Counted from the stretch's first letter, positions 1-10,617 are shown. The stretch: DNA of 64,000 nt from Leptodactylus fallax (GCA_947044405.1 CAMRHE010000011.1:7236501-7300500); one strand, 5' to 3'. Notes: a model not told the origin generated them from the letters alone. Numbers and translations are program-made.

Positions 1-609
1 TGGCCACCCGTTTGTTGGACTTTGCTTCTTAGGTTATGCACACATCTCCATCAGGATTTCCATTTTTCTGTTCTGTTTCTATAAGAGCAGAAAAGATCCA
101 GATGGGATGGATCTAACATATGTCAGATTCAGATCTATCCCGATGGAACCCATTGATGATAATGGGGTCCTCCTGTATCCATTATAATGTCTGTCATTTT
201 GGCAGATGGATGCATGCAGGACTTTTTTCTCTTTTTTCTTAACCCCTTCCTGCTCCACACTGTACTATTATGTCACGCTGAGCATGTAGTTAACACTCAG
301 AGTTGTGTCTGCAGCATTACTTCCAGCACTCGGCTGTTTTACACAGCATAGGCCCGGGACTAGCCGCCGGAGTCGGAAGATACTCAGACTCTGGCAGATT
401 AACCCCCCAGATACTGTGATCAACAGTGATCATGGCACTCAGGGGCAAGATCAACCTCCACCACCCCTCGGAAGCAGCTCTTCTGTGATTGGTTCATTTG
501 AATCTAGCACCAAAACAAGTGCTTTTGCACCAAATTTGAAAGCTCAAAGAGCAGATTCATAGTGGGGCCACCATTGCCACCAATGCATTTATTACCATGA
601 CATCATTGT
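1..609. other. Unclassified non-coding DNA
   Basis: I see no recognisable gene or element here. The 85-residue frame at 305-562 has no recognisable domain, so it is not called. Confidence 0.4.
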
Positions 610-821
610 GCAGATCAGGACTAAAACCACAAATCATCCAAATCCAGGTAGGTATGGAATGTGGAAAAGAACCGCGCTTACTCAGGACTCTTCAGAACAA
701 TCCTTTATTGAACCACCACACATAACGCGTTTCGGAGCGACAGCTTGCTCCTTTTTCAAGTGTACAAATTGGTATATATATTGTACACTTGAATTGATTT
801 GTGGTTTTGATCCTGATCTGC
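610..821. repeat. Inverted-repeat-bounded 212-bp unit containing a hammerhead-like relic
   Basis: The segment 610-636 is repeated in inverted orientation at 795-821 with about one mismatch, giving roughly 27-bp arms. Between the arms lies an AACGCGTTTCGG motif typical of PLE termini (separate entry). It could be a small foldback element or an inverted pair of PLE terminal fragments. No target duplication was identified. Confidence 0.55.
714..773 (-). other. Degenerate hammerhead-ribozyme-like fold (PLE terminal relic)
   Basis: Read on the minus strand, a 5-bp stem I (TACAC with GTGTG, one wobble) encloses a perfect stem II (GGAGC/GCTCC, 8-nt loop). This is followed by the conserved GAAAC of the hammerhead core and a short GC-rich stem III. 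The other core box reads TTGAAAA instead of CUGAUGA, so self-cleavage is not expected. Hammerhead motifs are known from the terminal repeats of Penelope-like elements, so I infer a decayed PLE end. Confidence 0.45.
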
Positions 822-2585
822 ATTGTGATGTACACGTCCTTGTGACGGAATTCCAGCGGCTGCCCATTCCGGATGTCTACCTCTGATGTCTACATACTTA
901 TAATTCTGCACTACAGGGAGTTGTGACTTTTTCGCAACCCCATAAGGTGAGCAGTATACTTTATCAATACATACGTTCTACCTAACTGATGATATTACAC
1001 TATTGGTTGCGCGGGGGTGACTTTTTTTTTGTTTCTTTGCCTAGTACATGACATCATTGTGTCACAATAGAGTGGTAAATAATATGGGGGCCACAACCAC
1101 TAATAGCAGTGGCAGCTACAGTATGATATTGTTCAGTAATTCATACCATTTCCACCTATGTTTTTTTTTAATGGTAGACAGTAGGGAATGGGCAGTAGGG
1201 GAGGCAGAGGCAGGTTGTTAGGGTCTTGCCAGATGTAGCAATACCCTACACCACTGCAGCAGTCTGGGAGGAAGGACAGAGACAAGTGAGCCCTAATCTC
1301 ACCCCAGCCAATGTCCCTTCCTATTGCCTCAGTTACCCTAAACAGTAAAAGGACAACCTGAAGACGAGCCTGATACTGAGTAAGTGACAACACTGAACAA
1401 AGACAGAACAAACGACACAAAGGGAGGTCAGGAAGCCAAGGGTTCAGTAACATACGAGCAATGCAGTACAGAATCAAAATCCAAGAGAATAGTCACAAGG
1501 CAATCCAAAGGTCAGAGAATCAGGTAACAAAGTAACAAGGGATATAACAAAGAGAGCAGGCAAAGACAGTGCAATAACCGGCGACCATATGAGGGCTGAC
1601 AACCTGTTTATAGAAAGTCTGGGCAAGCCCCAGACTGGATTGGTAGACAGGCTGTCAATCACACAGGCAAGGCTGAGATTAACTATATGCGGTCCAGAGA
1701 GAAATGCTCAGAACACAAGTGTGGCTGGAAATCCATTACATTGTCTAGGACAGTGTTCAGACTGAGCTTCAAAAGACCTACGCAAGGAACCAAACTGAAC
1801 CCGCCTCCTTCGCCGCAGTGTGCGAGCGGAGGGTGGTGCAGAGACCCGAACAGGCAGAGATGTTACACAGGTGCTGCAGATCCTGCTAAGGCATTCTCTA
1901 AAATGCCCTAGGAACAGATTAAGTCTGAATTCAGAAAGTAAATGGCTATTTATCTGACACTATCTTGGAATGTGGAATCTAATGCATCTCCAATGTTTTC
2001 ACCAGAGCGCGCTGCAAAGCAGGAAGGACTTGGCCGCTTAGGATCCATTTATATGCACATAAAAAATCAGGCTAATTATACATAATAACAGAAAATGGTG
2101 GAACCACTTAACAAACCCTATTACATAAACAAATCCTACACATGTAAAGTTTGTAAAATATATAATTTATTACAGTGCAAGAAAATAAAATAAAATTACT
2201 GACAAAATACAATACAAAGACAGGGGGACCTCTAGCATCCACATAAATTGTTTAGCAACACATGGTAGTAGATATTGTAATAAATAATCAAAGACAATGA
2301 GGTATATAATGTGGGTTATATCTGTGCAAGTGTATATCAAGGTGCAAAAAAGCATATAGGTACATAGGTATATGGCAAGGCACAAATAGGCATATAGGTA
2401 AGTATAATAATATACTGTAAAGTGTCAAAAACGCCACAATGAGATGACTAACCTAAGCCTGAGAGAAATAGTGAAGACAAGACCCAAACTATAGTGTGAT
2501 AATAATTGCACTAACCCATGCAAAATAAAAACCTCATGAAGATAAATGTCAGATAGCAGAAACTACATACCACGATGCAAACGCG
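822..2585. other. Unclassified non-coding DNA
   Basis: No coding frame with a recognisable domain was found on either strand. The 1690-1910 portion is comparatively GC-rich and resembles LTR-like repeat sequence, but I cannot assign it. Poly-T and AT-rich tracts occur throughout. Confidence 0.4.
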
Positions 2586-2632
2586 CCCCAACGCGTGTTT
2601 CACTCTTAGCAGGCTTCGTCAAGGGGTTGGAC
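2586..2632 (-). other. Degenerate hammerhead-like motif (PLE terminal relic)
   Basis: On the minus strand the order is CTTGACGAAGC, a short spacer, then GTGAAACACGCGTTGGGG. This resembles the CUGANGA...GAAAC core of PLE hammerheads with a changed first base. Stem II is poor, so it is probably inactive. Its orientation matches PLE-B (minus strand), whose 3' region lies to the right, but a connection across the intervening kilobase is only inferred. Confidence 0.35.
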
Positions 2633-3674
2633 TGAATTGTATCATGCTTTCTTATACTGTATATCTCAAATACTGCCCCACGTATGACGCCGGAAGATTG
2701 AGTAATATAAAACGTGTCTTACTTTATAAACCTATATCGTAAAGTCAGACACCATGTGTGACACATGGTCAAACAATACATTCCGGTTGCGCATAAAGAA
2801 AAACCGCCCATGGACTGACAAAACCACTTGAATGAATAACATCGGTGGAACAAACAATCCAAAGTGCATGCGAGAGAAACACCAGAACCAGCGCAGCACC
2901 AAGCAACTGGAATTCATATTACAGTGAGCATGCGTGAAAAAGACAAAAAAAACATGAGAACTCATGTGGCTTCACGTAACTTACAGCCCCACTAGCGCAA
3001 AAGAGTCAAAAGCCTGATAGTATCAGAGGCTTGCGCAAGAAAGCAAGGGGGCATGGATATCAAAAACAACCATTGGAATCACGGACGTTGCCCAAACATA
3101 GTCACTTTAGGATATAAAGATATAAGGGAAACCACCAAAGCTTACCAAAATTTGAGGTCATATTACAAATAATGAAAGACCCAAAATGAAAAATTATATA
3201 TATTACCCCCAGATAACAAAAAGAGATTAGCAATTTACTAAAGACTGTATCTAAAAATTAATAACCGCCACAACAGAGATATATGTAATCATCTAGAATC
3301 TTTTGTAATGCGAAAAGGATAAATTCAAAAAGTGCTGAGCAATTCTAAAACACAATAAAAAGTACATAATTGTAAAAAAATCCCAATAATTCATATCGTC
3401 ATACATGAAACCTGGCATAAATCAAATTATATATCAATAAGTGAACAAACATAAAATGTATAATATTACTGTATATGCAGTGAAAACAAACATATATTCA
3501 ATATGACAACAAAATGATAAACGTGCTGATAAAGTGCCAGAGCACAGTGAGGGTGACAAAAAAAAAAATAAATTAAGAATGCATGAACCAATAAAATTAC
3601 AAAAGAATTACAAATAAATGACATGCTTAAAGTGCAAAATACATGAAGTCAATAAAATACAAACAAGTCTGAAA
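2633..3674. other. AT-rich non-coding DNA, possibly PLE flank
   Basis: No gene is seen. A stretch near 2845-2925 shares an interrupted motif with 8846-8925 in the opposite orientation, suggesting a common repeat. The rest is A-rich and unclassified. It is cut at 3675 by a Tc1 insertion. Confidence 0.35.
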
Positions 3675-3676
3675 TA

Positions 3677-3945
3677 CAGTACAGACCAAAAGTTTGGACA
3701 CACCTTCTCATTCCAAGAGTTTTCTGTATTTTCATGACTATAAAAATTGTAGATTCACACTGAAGGCATCAAAACTATGAATTAACACATGTGGAATTAT
3801 ATACTTAACAAAAAAGTGTGAAACAACTGAAAATATGTCTTATATTCTAGGGTCTTCAAAGTAGCCACCTTTTGCTTTGATTACTGCTTTGCACACTCTT
3901 GGCATTCTCTTGATGAGCTTCAAGAGGTAGTCACCTGAAATGGTT
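3677..3945 (+). repeat. Left long terminal inverted repeat of Intruder copy 1
   Basis: Reverse complement of about 5043-5306 with few mismatches. Positions 3841-3945 are antisense to the transposase C-terminal coding region. Copy 2 has the same arrangement, so this is a family trait and not a local accident. Confidence 0.85.
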
Positions 3946-3995
3946 TTCACTTCACAGGTGTGCCCTGTCAGGTTTAATAAGTGGGATTTCTTGCC

Positions 3996-4005
3996 TTATA
4001 AATGG
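3996..4005 (+). promoter_or_regulatory. TATA-like box upstream of transposase
   Basis: TTATAAATGG lies about 90 bp upstream of the transposase ATG and is conserved in copy 2 (near 36056-36068, opposite strand). This is an inference from position and sequence only. Confidence 0.35.
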
Positions 4006-4090
4006 GGTTGGGACCATCAGTTGTGTTGTTCAGAAGTCAAGTGGATACACAGCTGATAGTCCTACTGAATGGAGTGTTAGAATTTGTATT

Positions 4091-5143
4091 ATGGCAAGAA
4101 AAAAGCAGCTAAGTAAAGAAAAACGAGTGACGATCATTATTTTAAGAAATGAAGGTCAGTCAATCCGAAAAATTGGGAAAACTTTGAAAGTGTCCCCAAG
4201 TGCAGTGGCCAAAACCATCAAGCGCTACAAAGAAACTGGCTCACATGAGGACCGCCCCAGGAAAGGAAGACCAAGAGTCACCTCTGCTGCGGAGGATAAG
4301 TTCATCCGAGTCACCAGCCTCAGAAATCGCAGGTTAACAGCAGCTCAGATTAGCGACCAGGTCAATGCCACACAGAGTTCTAGCAGCAGACACATCTCTA
4401 CAACAACTGTTAAGAGGATACTGTGTGCAGCAGGCCTTCATGGTAAAATAGCTGCTAGGAAACCACTGCTAAGGACAGGCAACAAGCAGAAGAGACTTGT
4501 TTGGGCTAAAGAACACAAGGAATGGACATTAGACCTCTGGAAATCTGTGCTTTGGTCTGATGAGTCCAAATTTGAGATCTTTGGTTCCAACCACCGTGTC
4601 TTTGTGCGACGCAGAAAAGGTGATCGAATGGACTCTACATGCCTGGTTCCCACCGTGAAGCATGGAGGAGGAGGTGTGATGGTGTGGGGGTGCTTTGCTG
4701 GTGACACTGTTGGGGATTTATTCAAAATTGAAGGAATACTGAACCAGCATGGTTACCACAGCATCTTGCAGCGGCATGCTATTCCATCCGGTTTGCGTTT
4801 AGTTGGACCATCATTTATTTTTCAACAGGACAATGACCCCAAATACACCTCCAGACTGTGTAAGGGCTATTTGACCAAGAAGGAGAGTGATGGGGTGCTA
4901 CGCCAGATGACTTGGCCTCCACAGTCACCAGACCTGAACCCAATCAAGATGGTTTGGGGTGAGCTGGACCACAGAGTGAAGGCAAAAGGGCCAACAAGTG
5001 CTAAGCATCTCTGGGAACTCCTTCAAGACTGTTGGAAGACCATTTCAGGTGACTACCTCTTGAAGCTCATCAAGAGAATGCCAAGAGTGTGCAAAGCAGT
5101 AATCAAAGCAAAAGGTGGCTACTTTGAAGAACCTAGAATATAA
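4091..5143 (+). CDS. Tc1/mariner transposase (DD38E type), open but catalytically mutated
   Basis: A 350-residue transposase, the usual length for this group, that would act in the nucleus by binding the inverted repeats and cutting at TA. An N-terminal helix-turn-helix region (about 1-55) is followed by a GRPR AT-hook-like motif (59-62), a second helical region, then the DDE catalytic domain. Asp157 (WSDESK) and Asp247 (QQDND) are present. The third catalytic residue, expected as Glu in PIE-MVW, is Lys286, and the usual DPKH is DPKY. The spacing Asp247 to position 286 is 38 intervening residues. Despite the open frame this copy should be unable to catalyse transposition. The sibling at 34920-35972 keeps the Glu but has stop codons. 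Confidence 0.92.
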   Translation: MARKKQLSKEKRVTIIILRNEGQSIRKIGKTLKVSPSAVAKTIKRYKETGSHEDRPRKGRPRVTSAAEDKFIRVTSLRNRRLTAAQISDQVNATQSSSSRHISTTTVKRILCAAGLHGKIAARKPLLRTGNKQKRLVWAKEHKEWTLDLWKSVLWSDESKFEIFGSNHRVFVRRRKGDRMDSTCLVPTVKHGGGGVMVWGCFAGDTVGDLFKIEGILNQHGYHSILQRHAIPSGLRLVGPSFIFQQDNDPKYTSRLCKGYLTKKESDGVLRQMTWPPQSPDLNPIKMVWGELDHRVKAKGPTSAKHLWELLQDCWKTISGDYLLKLIKRMPRVCKAVIKAKGGYFEEPRI

Positions 5144-5639
5144 GACATATTTTCAGTTGTTTCACACTTTTTTGTTACGTATATAATTCCACATGTGTTA
5201 ATTCATAGTTTTGATGCCTTCAGTGTGAATCTACAATTTTTATAGTCATGAAAATACAGAAAACTCTTGGAATGAGAAGGTGTGTTCAAACTTTTGGTCT
5301 GTACTGTACATATAAAGCGGACACAGGATGTCGCAACAAATGTATTGTCGACAAGAGAAAAACAGCTGATGTAATATTTCAATGAAGGTTTTATTTCTGG
5401 ACACATCATGAATTATACTGGCAAAAATGGGATGGAGATTGGTACAACATTGTGAATGCTAAATACAAAGACAAGACAAAAAGAAGACATAAAATTAAAA
5501 ATAACTACATATTTAAATATAAGACCAGACCAAAAAGGATATTATAGATGAAACTACAGCAACAGAATATAACCAATGGGAAAAAAATAAATAAATAAAG
5601 GAATTAATTAATAAAATAATGTCATTATATATTACATTT

Positions 5640-5981
5640 CCTAAGACCAAAATACACTGAACAAAATCAAAGAAAAGGGTCAAAGCTTATATTCTTATTC
5701 AAACCTTCAGGTTGAATGGTGTTAAGTAAAAAGATCCATCTGCTTTCTTTTTGAGATAGATGCACTTTCCAATTCCTGGATCTTGGGCTGGTTGGCTCCT
5801 GGTTAATTGCCTGAACTCTGAAATCTGAGGGATCTGAATTATGGAAAAGTTTAAAAAATTTTGGTATGGTTTTCGAAGACTTGTTCACGAACACATCTTC
5901 TCAATTCCCAGGTTGTGAGACCTATGTAGATGAGATTACATGGACACATAGCAAAGTATATCACGACAGAGGATTGGCAAT
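5640..5981 (-). pseudogene. PLE-B GIY-YIG endonuclease and C-terminus (fragment)
   Basis: Conceptual minus-strand translation gives VVIYFAMCPCNLIYIGLTT, which matches the GIY-YIG core with its adjacent CPC motif. It is followed by an LRRCVRE segment containing the conserved Arg and, after frame changes, ESRWIFLLNTIQPEGLN, the characteristic PLE C-terminal motif. The endonuclease domain nicks target DNA for insertion in this class. The reading frame shifts near 5890, so no product is expected. Confidence 0.8.
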
Positions 5982-6412
5982 TTAAAGGGGTATTCCCATG
6001 AACAGAATCATATTTATATTTGTAGATAATACAAAGTTAAAGATTTTTGCAAATATAAGTAGCTAAAAATTCTGCAGAGTTTTAAAGATTTTCTCTAACA
6101 ATCTTAGTGGTGATATCTGTTGTCTTGATCGGTTGCCAATGGATACGACCACGTATGCAGAAACTTTCTATGGTTTGGAACTTGTCAGGAACCCAGCCAT
6201 GATTTTCTTATTGTAGCTAGTTTATCAGGCAGGGACACTACATGTATCAGAAGATATCCTGGCCACAATAAGGAAATCATGGATGACTTTCTGACCTTAG
6301 AAAGATCCTGCATTCATGGTCGTATCCACTGGCAACCAATCAAGACAACAGCTCGTGACCACAAGATATTTAGAGAAAATCATTAAAACTTTGCAAAATG
6401 TTTAATTACTTA

Positions 6413-7951
6413 CAGAGGGTACGGAAAGTATTCAGAACCCTTTAAATTTTTCACTCTTTGTTTCATTGCAGCCATTTGCTAAAAGCAAAAAAAGTTAATT
6501 TTATTTCTCATTAATGTACACTCAGCACCCCATCTTGACAGGAAAAAAAAAACAGAAATGTAGATATTTTTGCTAATTTATTAATAAAGAAAAACTGAAA
6601 TATCACATGGTCATAATTATTCAGACCCTTTGCTCAGTATTAAGTAGGAGCACCCTTTTGAGCTAGTATAGCCATGAGTCTTCTTGGGAATGATGCAACA
6701 AGTTTTTCACATCTGGATTTGGGGTTCCTCTGCCATTCTTCCTTGCAGATCCTCTCCAGTTCCATCAGGTTGGATAGTGAACGTTGGTGGACAGCCATTT
6801 TCAGGTCTCTCCAGAGATGCTCAATTGGGTTGAGGTCAGGGATCTGGCTGGTTCAGTCAAGAATGGTCACAAAGTTGTTCTGAAGCCACTCCTTTGTTAT
6901 TTTAGCTGTGTGCTTAGGGTCATTGTCTTGTTGGAAGGTGAACCTTCGTCCCAGGATATCTCTGTACTTGGCTGCATTCATCTTTCCTTCAATTGCAACC
7001 AGTCGTCCTGTCCCTGCAGCTGAAAAACACCCCCATAGCATGATGCTGCCACCACCATGTTTTACTGTTGGGATTGTATTGGGCAGGTGATGAGCAGTAC
7101 CTGGTTTTCTCCACACATACCGCTTAGAATTAACGCCAAAAAGTTCAATCTTCGTCTCATCAGAACAAAGAATCTTATTTCTCATAGTCTGGGAGTCCTT
7201 CATGTGTTTTTTGGCATACTCTATGCGGGCTATTAGTGGAGGGCTGCAGTAATAGTTGACTTTGTGGAACATTCTCCCATCTCCCTACTGCATCTCTGGA
7301 GCTCAGCCACAGTGATCTTTGGGTTCTTCTTTTCCTCTCTCACCAAGGCTCTTCTCCCACAATTGCTCAGTTTGGCTGGATGGCCAGATCTAGGAAGAGT
7401 TGTGGTCGTCCCAAACTTCTTCCATTTAAGGATTATGGAGGCCACTGCTCTTAGGAATCTTGAGTGCTGTAGAAATTCTTTTGTAATCTTGGCCAGATCT
7501 GTGCCTTGCCACAATTCTGTCTCTGAGCTCCTTGGGCAGTTCCTTTGACCTCATGATTCTCATTTGCTCTGACATGCACTGTGAGCTGTGAGGTCTTATA
7601 TAGACAGGTGTGTGCCTTTCCTAATCAAGTCCAATCAGTTTAATTAAACACAGCTGGACTCCAATGAAGAAGTAGAACCATCTCAAGGAGGATCAGAAGG
7701 ATATGGAAAACATGTGAGTTAATTATGAGTGTCACAGCAAAGGGTCTGAATACTTATGACCATGTGATATTTCAGTTTTCTTTTTTAATAAATTTGCAAA
7801 AATATCTACATTTCTGTTTTTTTCTGTCAAAATGGGGTGCTGAGTGTACATTAATGAGAAATAAAATTAACTTTTTTGCTTTTAGCAAATAGCTGCAATG
7901 TAACAAAGAGTGAAAAATTTTAAGGGGTCGGAATACTTTCTGTACCCCCTG
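6413..7951 (-). mobile_element. Tc1-like DD34E transposon, inactivated
   Basis: Flanked by TA at 6411-6412 and 7952-7953, with inverted repeats of about 220 bp beginning CAGAGGGTACGGAAAG and ending CTTTCTGTACCCCCTG. The transposase lies on the minus strand (6640-7563). The element is inserted in the 3' arm side of the foldback MITE and is therefore the youngest layer of this three-level nest. Confidence 0.88.
6640..7563 (-). pseudogene. Tc1 transposase, frameshifted and internally deleted
   Basis: The start is MRIMRSKELPKELRD. The N-terminal helix-turn-helix is in one frame and the remainder in others. The catalytic domain shows CSDETK (first Asp) and QQDNDPKHT (second Asp). A stop codon follows shortly after, then PIEHLW (Glu) at DD34E spacing. 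About 13 residues are missing just before QQDND (RDIL joins directly to GRRFTF). At least two frame changes, a nonsense codon and this deletion make it non-functional. Confidence 0.85.
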
Positions 7952-8026
7952 TATATTTAAAAAATGTTTAATTTTTAATTGTCTACAAATTTAAAAATGG
8001 TTATGGTCATGGGAATACCCCTTTAA

Positions 8027-8834
8027 TGAATGTTGTATATCAAAACATTGGGAATGATTTCCCAATTCCCGAATTCCAAAAATCTGTTGCTGAATCTATG
8101 TTGCAGCAGGCTACACATTTTCCGCAAGGGTGACAACCCATTTTTGGGCCTTCTCCTCCAAAGATAAATGTGGTTGGATTCCCCACATACTGACTGCGTA
8201 CCAGCATGTGTTTTAAGTTCTTAGATCGTCTATATGTAATTGTTGATTGCGCATCTACATAGTTACTGGTAAATGTCCCTCAATATTTGTCGTATTTCAA
8301 ACCATCTTGAGTGATATGTGGCGATAAACCTCACCTATTTTTTAGTGTCCTATTGTTTAACCTGTGGTTTCAAGATATCCCTTCGATTGGTAGAGACCGC
8401 TCTGAGAAATCCTTCTTGTATATATCATTCCTGATAGCCAAATTGTTGGAAACGTTGGCCTAAATCTCGAGCAGATTTTTCAAAAGTTACTTTTGTTGAA
8501 CAAATTCTCTGCACGTGCAAAAATTGTCAAACCAGAATATTGTGTTTCAATCCCTCTGGTTGAGTTGATTGAAAATATAACAATGAATTTGTTGCAGTTT
8601 CTTTCCTGAACAGATCTGATTCAGATTCCATCTGCTGCTACTGAGAGTTTCACATCCAAAAAATCTATTTCTGTTTGGTTCCATTTGAAGGTAAGTCTGA
8701 TGTTTTTTCCATTTTGATTGAGATGTCACATAAAGGTCTCAAGATCTTTCACGGATCTCTACCAAATCATAAACACATTGTCAATGTATCTTCCCCAAAA
8801 CTGAGCTTTTTCAATTAAAGGGGAAGATTCAGAT
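8027..8834 (-). pseudogene. PLE-B reverse transcriptase C-terminal part and linker
   Basis: Conceptual translation begins FWGRYIDNVFMIW, the YIDD palm motif of PLE reverse transcriptase with the second Asp changed to Asn. IRLTFKWNQTEIDFLDVKL and then the thumb/linker region follow, with several stops. It ends at the TTAA insertion site, just before the GIY-YIG part that resumes at 5981. RT motifs upstream of YIDD are absent. The sequence before 8834 is a different, unassigned segment. Confidence 0.75.
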
Positions 8835-9390
8835 TTTTTGCTGAATTTCCAGTTGTGTGGTGCTTTGCTGGTTCTCGTGGGTCCCGTGTTTCTCGTGCAT
8901 GCGCTTTGGATTGTTTCACAATAGATGAATCTCCTAAAATGTTTTGTAGTTTACCTTCACATAAGAATAATTTAGGAAACACATCAGTCAAGAGATTGTA
9001 TTTTTATCCCTTTGGAAGAAACATTATGCATGATTTTTACAATATTATTAATGGTACAGTAGAAGAATAATATATACACTTTGCTAATAACTCTATTAGA
9101 AATGCACTGCTTGAAAAAGTTAGTTTTCTTTGTCTCAATACGCTAAACAATGTTTGATCCCACCATGAAATCTCTATTTCCTGTGTGCTTGTTTGTAAAA
9201 TACTTAGGTAATAGTACTTTTATGAACTTGTGATTCCAATAATTAATATAAGCTAATAGACTGAATCACTTCTGAAACTCTTGTAGACATCTTATTAGAA
9301 TAAAAGTAGGATTGTAGACAAGATTAGTGGAAGATTGTTTTTAAGGTGTGTTTTGGTGGGGGATAAATGTTGTACTTTTATTTCTTATAG
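8835..9390. other. Unclassified DNA between PLE-B and gypsy-2
   Basis: No gene is recognised. 8846-8925 (minus) resembles 2845-2925 (plus), which may be PLE flank. The frame at 8855-9070 has no recognisable domain. Confidence 0.35.
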
Positions 9391-9394
9391 CTAT
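9391..9394. repeat. Target-site duplication CTAT of gypsy-2 (left)
   Basis: CTAT at 9391-9394 and again at 24170-24173, immediately outside the TG...CA ends of the two LTRs. Confidence 0.75.
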
Positions 9395-9646
9395 TGCAGC
9401 ATCCCAGAGTGCTACTGCTTTTATGTGTTTGTCTTGTGTGCCTCTGGGTTTTATGTCTGTAAGTTCTGTTCTGTGTTAAGTGTCGCTGTTTGCAGCTTTC
9501 CCTGTTATTTCTTCCCTGCAGTGTTCAAGTCTAGCCTTGATTTAGCCCTGGCCTATCACAGGCCACTGGGCGGGGTTGTGGGAGACCCCGTCTCCACAGT
9601 AACCCTTGGTCTGAGAGCAGTTAGTCTAGTGTGAGCCGTGGAAGTG
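9395..9646 (+). repeat. gypsy-2 5' LTR, left part
   Basis: Aligns to 23419-23670 of the 3' LTR with a modest number of substitutions and short indels. It is interrupted after GCCGTGGAAGTGTGA by gypsy-1. Confidence 0.88.
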
Positions 9647-10617
9647 TGAACCGAGAGCAAGGCAGGTGGTTTGGACTCCGCAACCAGAAATGAACGCACA
9701 CGCGGTAGTTCAAGAAAAGAATATATATTTACTATAAGTTAATAAAGGCTATTTGAAGGTAAAATGACAGGGATAAAGACAAGCAAAATATACACTATAG
9801 CATGAACAATTTCAAGGCAAATTCTGCAATGGTTTCTACTTTTACTCTGTCCACTTCTGCAGTATGGACACTGAATGAACAATATACTCAAAACTATCCC
9901 TAACTGACCCTGACATCACATTTGGGTGCACCCCCTTTTCCCCAGTGGTCCAGGTGGACCGCTTACAGTCAGTAGAAGCGCGCGGTGGGGCCCAAAGTCG
10001 TTCCTTTCTTTTATAGTGAAGCGTCCTCTCCTCACTGTTATCAGGATCTTGGGAGAAATGAAGTCCTCTTTAACAGGGAAACCCAATGAATGCAATGTAA
10101 TCCAACAGCAGATTCCACTCAGCACACTGACAGTCCTGCCGAATCCATACACTGAGCTGGGTTGTAAGCCGGGGTTTAGCAGGTGCTGTCCAGTACATCA
10201 ACAGCACTGCGAGTCTCTATCTGTGGTATCCATATACACAGTCACAATGTCAGTCTCACTGATCAGCCACTGAGCACAGTTCCTTTCACGTGGACTCACT
10301 AGTCCTGTTGTCTCTTTACACTCTGTTTGTCTCTGGACCAAGATACAGCTTAGCTGTACAGAAAAATCTCCACACCAGTTCAATACAACACTTGCCAAGA
10401 TGGCTGCTGCTCTCTGTCTCGTCACTTCCTGCTTCTCTGCTCACATTTAGTCTGCAGAACAGACAGGCTGATATAAAAGGGGGGGGGGTCTCACTCCAGC
10501 ATCATGTCACAATTACAATGGCTGCTGTCTTAAAGGAACAGAATCACAGAAATACATTCAACATTAACAGTTTATACAGACAAATGAAGCTTAGGACAAC
10601 ATTGGCTGTCTCTTACA
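9647..10617 (-). repeat. gypsy-1 3' LTR
   Basis: About 971 bp. On the minus strand it begins TGTAAGAGACAGCC directly after the polypurine tract and ends CTCGGTTCA. A TATA-like GATATAAAAGG lies near 10470 on the plus strand, but it is in antisense orientation and is not claimed as a promoter. Confidence 0.85.

Larger units (their letters stand above)
3677..5306 (+). mobile_element. Tc1/mariner DD38E (Intruder-type) transposon, copy 1
   Basis: Full-length element of 1630 bp flanked by TA at 3675-3676 and 5307-5308. The ends read CAGTACAGACC and, inverted, GGTCTGTACTG. The inverted repeats are very long (3677 to about 3945 and about 5043-5306) because the left one is a reverse complement of the last ~100 bp of the transposase gene as well as the 3' UTR. 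It carries one transposase gene on the plus strand. Assignment to the Intruder family rests on the 38-residue spacing between the second Asp and the Glu position. A second copy lies at 34757-36388. Confidence 0.9.
5986..8022. mobile_element. TTAA-flanked foldback MITE inserted in PLE-B
   Basis: TTAA occurs at 5982-5985 and 8023-8026. The ends are 15-bp inverted repeats AGGGGTATTCCCATG and CATGGGAATACCCCT. Excluding the Tc1 nested at 6413-7951, the element is about 0.5 kb and largely palindromic (for example 6119-6150 against 6320-6350). The TTAA duplication suggests a piggyBac- or Kolobok-type transposase in trans. It has no coding capacity. Confidence 0.75.
5330..8834 (-). mobile_element. 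Penelope-like element PLE-B, decayed and interrupted
   Basis: Minus-strand PLE remnant. Reading leftwards from 8834 come the RT palm motif region, the thumb and linker, then (after a 2-kb insertion at 5986-8022) the GIY-YIG endonuclease and C-terminal WIF-like motif, and a 3' UTR with an AATAAA signal near 5390. The N-terminal part and most of the RT are missing. Frameshifts and stops are frequent. Joining the two halves at the TTAA target restores a continuous PLE coding order, which confirms they are one element. Confidence 0.8.

Noticed and set aside
4559..4566. CTGATGAG as a hammerhead core inside the Intruder gene
   Set aside because: It encodes SDES of the transposase and has no GAAA box or stems in the right arrangement.
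4438..4725. Antisense frames over transposase genes (also 35338-35625, 48173-48412, 62947-63186)
   Set aside because: Shadow frames of the transposase coding sequence.
8855..9070. 71-codon plus-strand frame
   Set aside because: No recognisable domain and it overlaps a repeated non-coding segment; too short to support.
9916..10425. Small frames in the gypsy-1 LTR, repeated at 16027-16611
   Set aside because: They repeat only because the LTR is duplicated; no domains and no start context.
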